Shown here: positions 57,160-64,000 of the stretch, one piece after another | Position numbering within the stretch: position 1 is the first letter of the stretch | Layout of the letters: the number at the start of each line of letters is the position of its first letter | Source: Prochlorococcus marinus str. MIT 1214 | GTDB taxonomy: Bacteria; Cyanobacteriota; Cyanobacteriia; PCC-6307; Cyanobiaceae | NCBI RefSeq assembly: GCF_027359355.1 | Contig: NZ_CP114777.1 | Coordinates: forward strand, 1,736,001 to 1,800,000 | Length of the DNA: 64,000 nt | Direction: 5' to 3' | The notes under the pieces: model-generated | Told to the model about the DNA's origin: nothing | The model's database searches: none | What the model saw: the letters and a program-made list of their open reading frames with translations, nothing else | Made by a program: the position numbers and the translations under genes

Positions 57160-57375
57160 ATGAATATAAGCCAACGTATTACTATTGCATGGGCGGCTCA
57201 GAGGGTTTCTTATCTCGATAGCCTTAAGAGGTACGAAGATGGCTACGCTGTTAGCCAAGAATTCTGTGAATGGACTACCTGTTTGAATGTCTATCCAGAA
57301 GGACTTAAAGCTGCAACGCTAAACGTTCCAGATTTCAACAAGGAAAACCGTACTAGACAAGCAACGCAATCGTAA
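57160..57375 (+). CDS. 71-aa hypothetical protein
   Basis: The product starts MNISQRITIAWAAQRVSYLD. It is soluble and helical at first, and contains EFCEWTTCLNVYPEGLKA with two Cys residues. A terminator-like hairpin follows 50 bp later. The family is unknown. Confidence 0.5.
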   Translation: MNISQRITIAWAAQRVSYLDSLKRYEDGYAVSQEFCEWTTCLNVYPEGLKAATLNVPDFNKENRTRQATQS

Positions 57376-57425
57376 AATCACTTAGCCAGAATATTTAAAC
57401 GTTGGGATCAGCACCAACGAGAGTT

Positions 57426-57458
57426 AGGAAGACTGTTCTATCGGAAGCCAGTCTTCCT
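57426..57458 (+). terminator. Terminator-like hairpin
   Basis: AGGAAGACTG and CAGTCTTCCT pair over ten bases with a 13-nt loop. The following TCTTATT tract is only weakly T-rich. It may end the transcript from 57160. Confidence 0.65.
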
Positions 57459-57491
57459 CTTATTGCTAATTAGTTATTGAAATTTAGAACA

Positions 57492-57701
57492 ATGAGTCAC
57501 CACAACGCTACCCTTAATTTCTCTCATGCACGATATAAGAACAAGGCTTCTTTAAGTGAATTAGATCGAGAAATAGAAATGGGAGAACTAAGACTTAGAT
57601 ATATACAGCTAATGAGAGATGTTCATAAGATTCTTGGAAAGGAAGATGCGATTGAATTGATTAAAGAATCAGAGGGTATCTGGGAAAAACTTACTTCTTG
57701 A
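57492..57701 (+). CDS. 69-aa helical protein, unknown
   Basis: The product starts MSHHNATLNFSHARYKNKAS. It is charged and helical throughout (LDREIEMGELRLRYIQLMRD). The frame is open to a TTG at 57477, but the ATG at 57492 is the better start. It converges with the broken integrase 38 bp away. Confidence 0.5.
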   Translation: MSHHNATLNFSHARYKNKASLSELDREIEMGELRLRYIQLMRDVHKILGKEDAIELIKESEGIWEKLTS

Positions 57702-57739
57702 CTGGGTTTTAGTACAAGGAAAACACATTAGTTTATTTT

Positions 57740-59183
57740 TTAATCCTCTAGATAGCTATCTTTAAAAGTCCTTCTTCGTCCTTTGATTCCATATTCAATT
57801 TCTGTTAGCTCCTTCGATTCTCTACCCATATCTAGCTTTGCGTAATACCTTTCGCAGACTGCAATGCTATGACCCGCAAGCTTAGCGACGTCATAAATAT
57901 CCTTGCCTTGCAAAATCAAATTGCAAATGAAAGTGCTTCTTAAGCTGTATGGGGTGTAGTTCCTATCGCTAAAGACATAGGGTTTCAATTCGTCTCCACA
58001 TAGTTCGATCATCCTTATCCATATTGTATTTAACATTGAGTATGGAAATTGCTTCATCTCATTAGCTGGGTTGCCAAAGATTAAATCTGTATCTTTAATC
58101 TTTTGATCTTGATAGTATCGACTTAAGTACTCTTTTTGTTCTTTCCTCCATTCAAGTAGTTGACTATCCACTCCATTTGTGGGTACGGCTCTTTGTTTCC
58201 CAGTCTTAGTATCTTTTATATAAATAATTGCGATCCGTTTATCTTCTGTTTCCCCTTTGGACTTGCTCCATCTTCCTACGTTCTCCCTTTTGACATCACG
58301 CCATCTCAACTTATTCAGTTTAATGTTTGGACGTAAGCCACTGTTTTTACAAATTAAACACCATCGATAAAACAACTGATTGAAGTAGACACCTTTACCT
58401 TTTACTGAATACTTAGCGGGACCTCTTCCTGTCTTTCTGTTTTTAATCATCTGCTTCAAAGTCTTTACTACTAAATTCCAGTTCCCTTCTTCTATGAGAG
58501 GCGGGTTGGCGTCTATTTCGGATTCTTTAGTGACTATCTTTGGCATTAATCTTTTTCATCTAGTGAGTTGATTAATAATCCTCTTGGTTTGCAGTAGCCA
58601 ATGAAAAAATCGTTAAAGTAAACCAGTTCAATTCTTCTAGTCGACTTTTTTGCTTTTCTCCAAGTTATGTACTCTTGAAAAGTGTTGTTATCTATTTGGT
58701 GGGTTTTCTCGATTCCTTTGTAGCTGAGATACTTCTCGAGCTGTTTTTAACCTTGTGCTTTATTTTGTAGAGATTTTTCTTTTAATAGAACAGCATCTAC
58801 TTTTTTTTCTCTTCATCAAGGAAGTTATTGAGTCACTTTCTAATACTGACTTTCTTTGACCTAACCATATTCTCGGTAATCATTCTTGCGCGTCTTCTTG
58901 GACTATTGCTTTCGATTTCATACTGTGCTTTTCTGATCGCTAACTCTTGCGCATGCTCTAAGATTTCACTTCTTAATGCGTTATGTGCATCGAGTGACTT
59001 ATCAATGGCAGCCTCTAACGTATTGGCTCCATCAATAACTTTTTATCTGTACTTCTTAGTCCCTGGGATTAGTTCACGATACAAGAAAACATCAGGAGCT
59101 CTTGTGAAAGACAAGACAACGCCTTTACCTCCGAAAACTTTTGATTTCTCTGCAATATTCGGCATGAAAAAAACTCTTGCCAT
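57740..59183 (-). pseudogene. Full-length but broken tyrosine recombinase
   Basis: Read on the minus strand from the ATG at 59181-59183, it encodes an integrase of about 480 residues. The N-terminus has RAPDVFLYRELIPGTKKYR. A core-binding segment (FQEYITWRKAKKSTRR, VYFNDFFIGYCKPRG) follows, then the catalytic half, still open as a 268-codon frame. It is interrupted by stops at 59043-59045, 58833-58835 and 58747-58749 and by frameshifts near 58800 and at 58546. The catalytic half keeps Arg (SGLRPNIKL), Arg (YSLRSTF), His (AGHSIAV) and Tyr (ERYYAKL), but the His of H-x-x-R is Tyr. It is dead as a whole. Confidence 0.88.
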
Positions 59184-59254
59184 ACTGAAAGCAGCGCAGC
59201 AAGAGTTTGACTAAAGTTGGACTGAGGTTAAGAAAAGCCAGTAATAGACTAGTT

Positions 59255-59863
59255 CTAAACTTTTCTTGAGTAATACTCAACAACTAACAATTCATTGATT
59301 TCTATGGCAACCCATTCCCTATCTGTCTTTGCAGATATCTTTGCCGAAAGCTTAGTTTTATCAAGCTCAAGGTGTGGAGGAACATTCGCAAGACCTGGAA
59401 ACTCTAAGTTTGCTTGAGCCAATTGCTTAGAAGCTTTGCTATCTCGGATTGCGATAACATCTCCAGCTTTGCATTGAAAACTTGCAATGTCAGTGATCCG
59501 GCCATTAACGGTGACATGTCCGTGGTTTACTAGTTGCCTTGCCCCTGGGATAGTGGGTCCAAATCCAAGTCTAAAACAAATATTATCAAGCCTATTTTCC
59601 AAAAGCTTTAAGAGATTTGTTCCAGTGGAACCCTCTTGAGCACGAGCTTTCTTTACATAGCGAACAAGCTGGCGTTCAGAGATTCCATAATTGAATCGAA
59701 GTTTTTGCTTCTCTTCGAGTCTGATCGCGTATTCAGAGCGCTTGCGACGGGCTTGGCCGTGCTGACCTGGTGGATGGGACCTTTTTGCGGCCTTCCGGGT
59801 GAGACCAGGAAGGTCTCCCAAGCGACGCGTGATCCTCAGCCGAGGTCCGCGGTATCTAGACAT
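59255..59863 (-). CDS. rpsD: 30S ribosomal protein S4
   Basis: The 202-aa protein starts [20 protein letters not shown] and has the S4 RNA-binding domain at [20 protein letters not shown] and [13 protein letters not shown]4 starts 30S assembly by binding the 5' domain of 16S rRNA. It is at the right edge of the accessory region: the broken integrase ends its 5' part 71 bp after the rpsD stop. It is divergent from yidD. Confidence 0.98.
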   Translation of the reverse strand: MSRYRGPRLRITRRLGDLPGLTRKAAKRSHPPGQHGQARRKRSEYAIRLEEKQKLRFNYGISERQLVRYVKKARAQEGSTGTNLLKLLENRLDNICFRLGFGPTIPGARQLVNHGHVTVNGRITDIASFQCKAGDVIAIRDSKASKQLAQANLEFPGLANVPPHLELDKTKLSAKISAKTDREWVAIEINELLVVEYYSRKV

Positions 59864-59955
59864 AGGGGTTTAATTTAGGAAATGTTTACTGGTAAAGGGT
59901 ACTCTGGGCATAAATCCATAGTCCCCCTTTCAGCAGTTCATTATTCTATCTAAAG

Positions 59956-60195
59956 ATGCTTACAAAGATCAATAGAGTTATTGCATTTCTCTTTGTTGGT
60001 TTAATTTCCTTTTATCAGAAGTGGATTTCGCCATTGTTTGGACCGAGTTGTAGATTTATCCCTAGTTGTAGTGCTTATGGGATAGAAGCTGTTAATAAGC
60101 ATGGCCCTTGGAGAGGTGGTTGGCTGACTTTGAAAAGATTAAGCAAATGTCATCCTTTTACTCCTTGTGGGTGTGACCCCGTTCCTGAAAAATGA
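59956..60195 (+). CDS. yidD: Membrane protein insertion efficiency factor YidD
   Basis: The 79-aa protein has a short amphipathic/hydrophobic start and the family core [20 protein letters not shown] then [20 protein letters not shown]. The conserved Cys residues and the C-terminal [14 protein letters not shown] are present. YidD aids insertion of inner-membrane proteins with YidC. Its stop overlaps the start of the next gene by four bases. Confidence 0.95.
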   Translation: MLTKINRVIAFLFVGLISFYQKWISPLFGPSCRFIPSCSAYGIEAVNKHGPWRGGWLTLKRLSKCHPFTPCGCDPVPEK

Positions 60196-60503
60196 AATCA
60201 GAAGTATTGATCTTATATTCACGAGAAGGATGCTGTTTGTGTCAAACACTTGAAAAGAAATTGTCTAATATATGTCTAAAAAATTTAAAACCTTCTATGG
60301 TACTTTCCATTGTCGATATAGATAGCAAAAAAGTGCCTTTAGATATTCAAATGAAGTATACAAATCAAGTTCCAGTAATAGTTCTTGACTCAACTAGATT
60401 ATTAAAAAAAATTGAATTCCCTCGTGTTTCTCCACGTTTAAAGGAAGACATGCTTTTATCTTGGATACAAAAGAAATTGAATATTTTGTACAAATTATCT
60501 TAA
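60192..60503 (+). CDS. Glutaredoxin-like (DUF836) thiol protein
   Basis: The 103-aa protein has a thioredoxin-fold start, [19 protein letters not shown], with a C-C-x-x-C type active site. [20 protein letters not shown] then VPVIVLDS supplies the cis-Pro loop. It is probably a small thiol reductase; the partner is unknown. It overlaps yidD by ATGA, so the two are translated together. Confidence 0.85.
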   Translation: MKSEVLILYSREGCCLCQTLEKKLSNICLKNLKPSMVLSIVDIDSKKVPLDIQMKYTNQVPVIVLDSTRLLKKIEFPRVSPRLKEDMLLSWIQKKLNILYKLS

Positions 60504-60671
60504 AAAAATAATCAATTCCTCTTTCTATTTAATTACTGTATTGATTTCAAAGAGAAAAACATAATTTATGTTTTTTTGACAACTAAAATTCTTTTTAATT
60601 TCTGAATTATAAGGAGAGTTATTTTGTGATGAAAATTATGCAGGTCTTTTTATACTTAAAATGATCCTTCA
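60504..60671. other. Intergenic region before murE
   Basis: 170 bp, AT-rich, with no gene. It holds the promoter and leader of murE. No terminator of the yidD-glutaredoxin pair is obvious. Confidence 0.4.
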
Positions 60672-60698
60672 TTGATTTTTCATCATCAGAGGTTTGTT

Positions 60699-62228
60699 TT
60701 GTCGCGTTATTTACACTCTTTATTGAAAGCAATTGATCTTCAAGTCCCTCCGGAGTTAGCGAATCCAGAAATAAAAAATCTCTCATGTGATTCTAGAGAA
60801 ATAAGAAAAGGTGATTTGTTCTTAGGCTTAGAAGGTTCACAAGTTGATGGAGGGGCCTATTGGGCAAAAGCACTTAAAAGAGGTGCCTGTGCGGCCATTA
60901 TTAGTAAAAATGCTTCTATTTTAAATCCACCAACTAATGAAGACCCCGTAGTTATTATCCCGGATCCTGTATCATTATTTATGGGTAGATTAGCTGCAGA
61001 TTTTTGGGGTAACCCCTCTAGTGAGATTTGTTTGATAGGTGTCACTGGCACAAATGGTAAAACGACTACATCATTTTTAATTGAATATTTGACTACTTCG
61101 CTTGACCGCCCATCCGCCTTGTTTGGAACATTAATTAATCGATGGCCTAAGCATGAGGAAACTTCACAATATACAACTACTTTTGCTGTCCCTCTGCAGG
61201 CACAACTTAGTAAGGCCGTTCAGGCAGGAGTTGAATATGCAGCAATGGAAGTCAGTTCTCATGCTTTGTCTCAGAATAGAGTTGCTGGCTGTGAGTTTAG
61301 TGGGGCAATATTTACAAATCTTTCAAGAGACCATTTGGATTATCACGATTCGATGGAATCTTATTTTGAGGCTAAAGCTAGTTTATTCCGATCACATCTA
61401 ATAGAAGATGATGGTCCAAGATCAGTAGTTAATATAGACGATAAATGGGGCGCGATATTAGCAAAAGAGCTAAACAAAAAATGTTGGACATGCTCATTAA
61501 AAGAGAACTCTCAAACTAGCGAGAAACCAAATTTATATATTAGTAACCTTCAAGTTTTGCAAGATGGATACAAGGGAAAAGTGCATACGCCCTTCGGGGA
61601 GGGAAAATTTTTTTCACCACTAATAGGCGATTTTAATTTAATGAATATGTTGCAAGCAGTAGGAATTCTAGTTCAAAGGGGACTCCCATTAAATGATCTT
61701 TTGGCAGCTTTGAGCAAGTTCCCTGGAGTGCCAGGGAGAATGCAATCGATAAATATGGAAGGATTTAAAGTCAAAGACGGCTATCCACTAGTTATAGTAG
61801 ATTACGCGCATACACCGGATGGTTTGCAAAATGCTTTAATCGCATCGAGATCATTGACCCAAAAAAAATTAATTTGTGTTTTTGGTTGTGGTGGTAATAG
61901 AGATAAAGGTAAAAGATCTAAGATGGGAGAAGTTGCTGCTAAGCTTGCAGATTATGTAGTTGTGACATCTGATAATCCTCGGAAAGAAGACCCAAGCGAG
62001 ATTATTAAAGATATTGAAAAAGGTATAACTTTTGATTCTGAAATTTTTGTTGAGCCAGAGAGATCCATAGCAATTAGACTTGCCATAGAAAAAGCCAAGA
62101 AAAACGACGTTGTTTTAATCGCAGGGAAAGGTCATGAGGATTATCAAATTCTAAAAGATCAGATAATTTATTTTGATGATCGTGAACAAGCGAGAAAAGC
62201 ACTATCCTTGAAAAAATTATTTATATAG
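60699..62228 (+). CDS. murE: UDP-MurNAc-tripeptide synthetase
   Basis: The protein (about 509 aa) has the Mur-ligase order: an N-terminal UDP-binding domain (LSCDSREIRKGDLFLGLEGS), the P-loop GVTGTNGKTTTSF, the central ATPase region (MEVSSHALSQNRVAGCEF) and the C-terminal ligand domain. The DNPRKEDP motif shows meso-diaminopimelate specificity. It adds meso-DAP to UDP-MurNAc-Ala-Glu in peptidoglycan synthesis. The start is uncertain: a TTG at 60699 (after AGAGG) is preferred, and another TTG lies at 60672. Confidence 0.93.
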   Translation: MSRYLHSLLKAIDLQVPPELANPEIKNLSCDSREIRKGDLFLGLEGSQVDGGAYWAKALKRGACAAIISKNASILNPPTNEDPVVIIPDPVSLFMGRLAADFWGNPSSEICLIGVTGTNGKTTTSFLIEYLTTSLDRPSALFGTLINRWPKHEETSQYTTTFAVPLQAQLSKAVQAGVEYAAMEVSSHALSQNRVAGCEFSGAIFTNLSRDHLDYHDSMESYFEAKASLFRSHLIEDDGPRSVVNIDDKWGAILAKELNKKCWTCSLKENSQTSEKPNLYISNLQVLQDGYKGKVHTPFGEGKFFSPLIGDFNLMNMLQAVGILVQRGLPLNDLLAALSKFPGVPGRMQSINMEGFKVKDGYPLVIVDYAHTPDGLQNALIASRSLTQKKLICVFGCGGNRDKGKRSKMGEVAAKLADYVVVTSDNPRKEDPSEIIKDIEKGITFDSEIFVEPERSIAIRLAIEKAKKNDVVLIAGKGHEDYQILKDQIIYFDDREQARKALSLKKLFI

Positions 62229-62229
62229 A

Positions 62230-63432
62230 CTACTTAGACGAGATAAAATTTTTTAGACCAATAACAAGATTATCGATCTCTTTTAAATCTGTAGTGACAT
62301 GAACGCAAGCACGAAGCCATTTAGGATCTTCGAGAACTCTTATCCATAAATTCTCTTGACCAAGATAGTTGACAACCTCTTCAGGGGAATCAATTCCTTT
62401 AATATTAAAACTTATAATTCCTGAAGGTGGAGGACTGTTTAAAACAAGTTCAATATTTTTGATTTGGTTTAGTTTCTCCCACAGGATAGAGCTGAGGCTT
62501 TTAATTTTAGAAAAGCGCTCGGTCTCATGACCTTCATCTTTTAACATTATTAGAGAGCTCCGGAGACCAGCTAAAAGAGGGACACAAGAAGTCGCTATCT
62601 CAAAGCGTCTGCCATCAGAATGAAAAGGAGTTTTATTATTGACATATATCCCTTCTTCAGCTTTTAAGCTTTTCCAACCAATTAATGTTGGGCTTGATTC
62701 TTTTAGAACTCTTGTTGAAAGAGCAACAGCCCCCAGTCCCTCAGGCCCGTAAGCCCATTTATGGCCTGTAAACGCATAGATGTCCGCATTGTCACAAGCA
62801 TCTTTAATTGGGATATGACAAAAACTTTGAGCAGCATCAACTAATAAATAAGGTTTACTTGAATGCTCTTTAAGTCTTTTTGAAATATGTTTAATTGGCA
62901 TGATTTGTCCTGTATTCCAAAGGAGATGTGAGAGAACAACGAGCTTCGTATTTTTTTGTAGATATTTATCTATTAATTTAAGTACTTCTTTATACGTCTC
63001 ATCTTTCTTGTCGTTACCATTGCATAATTTTGATACGGGTAGGATGGCGATTGTTAGATTTTTTTTTCGAGCCAACTCTTTACATGCTGCGACTATCCCA
63101 GGATGTTCACAATCGCTAAGTAATAAATTATCACCATCAGAAAAAGGCAGTCCTAGTAAAGGTAAGATACAACCGGAGGTGACATTTTCAGTAAATGCAA
63201 TTCTCCTAGGATGAATAGCGCAAATCTCTGCTATAAGATTTTTAGTAGTTATGACTTCTTTTGTAATGTATGGCCAAACATTATTTGTGAATGGACCTAA
63301 GTTTTGAATTGTTTGCCAGCTCGAAGTTATTGCATTTAATGATTGAGTTGGGAGTGGGCCCTGACCTCCATAATTAAAATAGTCTTTATTTTGTAGGGCG
63401 GGCATATTATCTTTGAAAAATATTGGTGACAT
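62230..63432 (-). CDS. Class V aminotransferase / cysteine desulfurase-like PLP enzyme
   Basis: The 400-aa protein is in the class V aminotransferase fold. It has FNYGGQGPLPTQSLNAI at the start, TENVTSGCILPLLGL, VVLSHLLWNTGQIMPI, VDAAQSFCHI and the PLP Lys in YAFTGHKWAYGPEGLGAV. This set fits the isopenicillin-N-epimerase/cysteine-desulfurase-like group. The substrate cannot be read from the sequence; a desulfurase role would need a catalytic Cys on a loop near the C-terminus, which is not clear. It is convergent with murE. Confidence 0.82.
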   Translation of the reverse strand: MSPIFFKDNMPALQNKDYFNYGGQGPLPTQSLNAITSSWQTIQNLGPFTNNVWPYITKEVITTKNLIAEICAIHPRRIAFTENVTSGCILPLLGLPFSDGDNLLLSDCEHPGIVAACKELARKKNLTIAILPVSKLCNGNDKKDETYKEVLKLIDKYLQKNTKLVVLSHLLWNTGQIMPIKHISKRLKEHSSKPYLLVDAAQSFCHIPIKDACDNADIYAFTGHKWAYGPEGLGAVALSTRVLKESSPTLIGWKSLKAEEGIYVNNKTPFHSDGRRFEIATSCVPLLAGLRSSLIMLKDEGHETERFSKIKSLSSILWEKLNQIKNIELVLNSPPPSGIISFNIKGIDSPEEVVNYLGQENLWIRVLEDPKWLRACVHVTTDLKEIDNLVIGLKNFISSK

Positions 63433-63611
63433 ATGTTTTATCTTTTAGTTGTAGTAACTAAGAATATCTTTTTTTTGCCAACTTACCAATTTAATTATAT
63501 CTTCTAGTTATGTGAACCTTAACGTCTACCATTCATAATTATTCTCTGGAGAGATTTTAAATCATAAAGTACGTTATTAAAGTATGATTGCTTTTAATTT
63601 TTAATTGGTTT

Positions 63612-63746
63612 ATGAATATCAAAAAAGAACAAAAAATCAAAGCTCAAGAATGGGTGGTTATGTTCGATGGGCAAATAAAAAAAAGTGAGAAAGAGATTGA
63701 TGCTTATGAGCATCATTTGGAAGTTAACAATCAAAAGAGTGAATAG
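63612..63746 (+). CDS. 44-aa charged protein, unknown
   Basis: The product starts MNIKKEQKIKAQEWVVMFDG. It is helical and charged, ending EHHLEVNNQKSE. No family is recognised. It is on the plus strand, 180 bp after the start of the divergent PLP gene. Confidence 0.45.
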   Translation: MNIKKEQKIKAQEWVVMFDGQIKKSEKEIDAYEHHLEVNNQKSE

Positions 63747-63880
63747 TGATTAGATTTTGTTCCCATCGGGCAAATTAGTGAAAATCATATTCTGTTGAAC
63801 TTTTGAATTACTTTCTATTTAAGCTGCTTCACCTTCTGTGGCTTTTTATATTAAGATGCTATTCCTAATTAAGTCTTGCA

Positions 63881-63979
63881 ATGAAAATTGATTTTGGTCC
63901 TGTAACTTTTAGCAGGATTGCTAGCATCCTTTTAATATTAGGATTTTTTGGTCTTTTAGCTTATAATTCTACTCTCTAA
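63881..63979 (+). CDS. 32-aa single-span membrane peptide
   Basis: The product starts MKIDFGPVTFSRIASILLIL and ends AYNSTL. It is one hydrophobic helix with a short N-terminal tail, the size of small photosystem or cytochrome subunits, but I could not match it to one. It ends 21 bp before the right edge of the window. Confidence 0.5.
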   Translation: MKIDFGPVTFSRIASILLILGFFGLLAYNSTL

Positions 63980-64000
63980 TAATGTGCTAATTAATTCTTT

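Noticed and set aside
58828-59214. A 128-codon plus-strand frame
   Set aside because: It is antisense to the N-terminal half of the broken integrase, which gives recognisable integrase sequence when read on the minus strand.

Overview
The window comes from a low-GC marine picocyanobacterium, almost certainly Prochlorococcus. The evidence is the linked petB-petD, psaE and psaJ genes, a single rRNA operon with tRNA-Ile and tRNA-Ala in its spacer, the pipX-pipY pair, many high-light-inducible (hli) genes, a Yfr2-type small RNA, AT-rich codon use, and frequent TTG/GTG starts. The number of hli genes would fit an LL-type strain, but this is inference.

Layout. 1-4.3 kb: core genes, namely an HD-domain protein cut by the window edge, a C-terminal processing protease, cytochrome b6 and subunit IV, and a GH100 neutral invertase. 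4.3-10.2 kb: rRNA operon 16S-tRNA-Ile-tRNA-Ala-23S-5S. 10.2-16.4 kb: mutM, psaE, a conserved unknown gene, a LysM protein, an ALDH3-like dehydrogenase and a DedA/TVP38 membrane protein. 16.4-20.0 kb: a mostly non-coding stretch with a Yfr2-like RNA, then a TPR-GT41 glycosyltransferase.

20.0-28.6 kb is a tRNA-bounded genomic island. An approximately 272-bp segment carrying tRNA-Thr(GGU) and tRNA-Tyr(GUA) occurs twice as a direct repeat 8.18 kb apart. An intact tyrosine recombinase abuts the right copy. The interval holds two ribbon-helix-helix-like DNA-binding genes, a non-coding stretch rich in dyads, and membrane, TPR and secreted cargo. Two fossils of the same integrase family remain: a decayed N-terminus beside the left tRNA copy (20016-20126) and a decayed C-terminus inside the island (23299-23422). 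This pattern fits successive insertions of tycheposon-like elements at one tRNA site.

28.6-49.7 kb is dense core chromosome: aroQ, miaE, cobI, dus, der, ecfT, pipX, pipY, sepF, proC, a GT4 glycosyltransferase, recO, deoC, hpf, lipB, an acyl-activating enzyme, a YlqD protein, PDH E2, queA, cysK and two Cys/Met-metabolism PLP enzymes. These serve tRNA modification, nitrogen signalling, cell division, lipoate use and sulfur amino-acid metabolism.

49.7-59.2 kb is a second accessory region. It has many 28-60 aa predicted proteins in tight strings, a fibrillin-domain protein, six hli genes in an almost gapless array plus one on the opposite strand, a stand-alone psaJ-like gene, and a full-length but broken tyrosine recombinase next to rpsD. 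59.2-64 kb returns to core genes: rpsD, yidD, a glutaredoxin-like gene, murE and a class V aminotransferase. Two very small predicted genes close the window.
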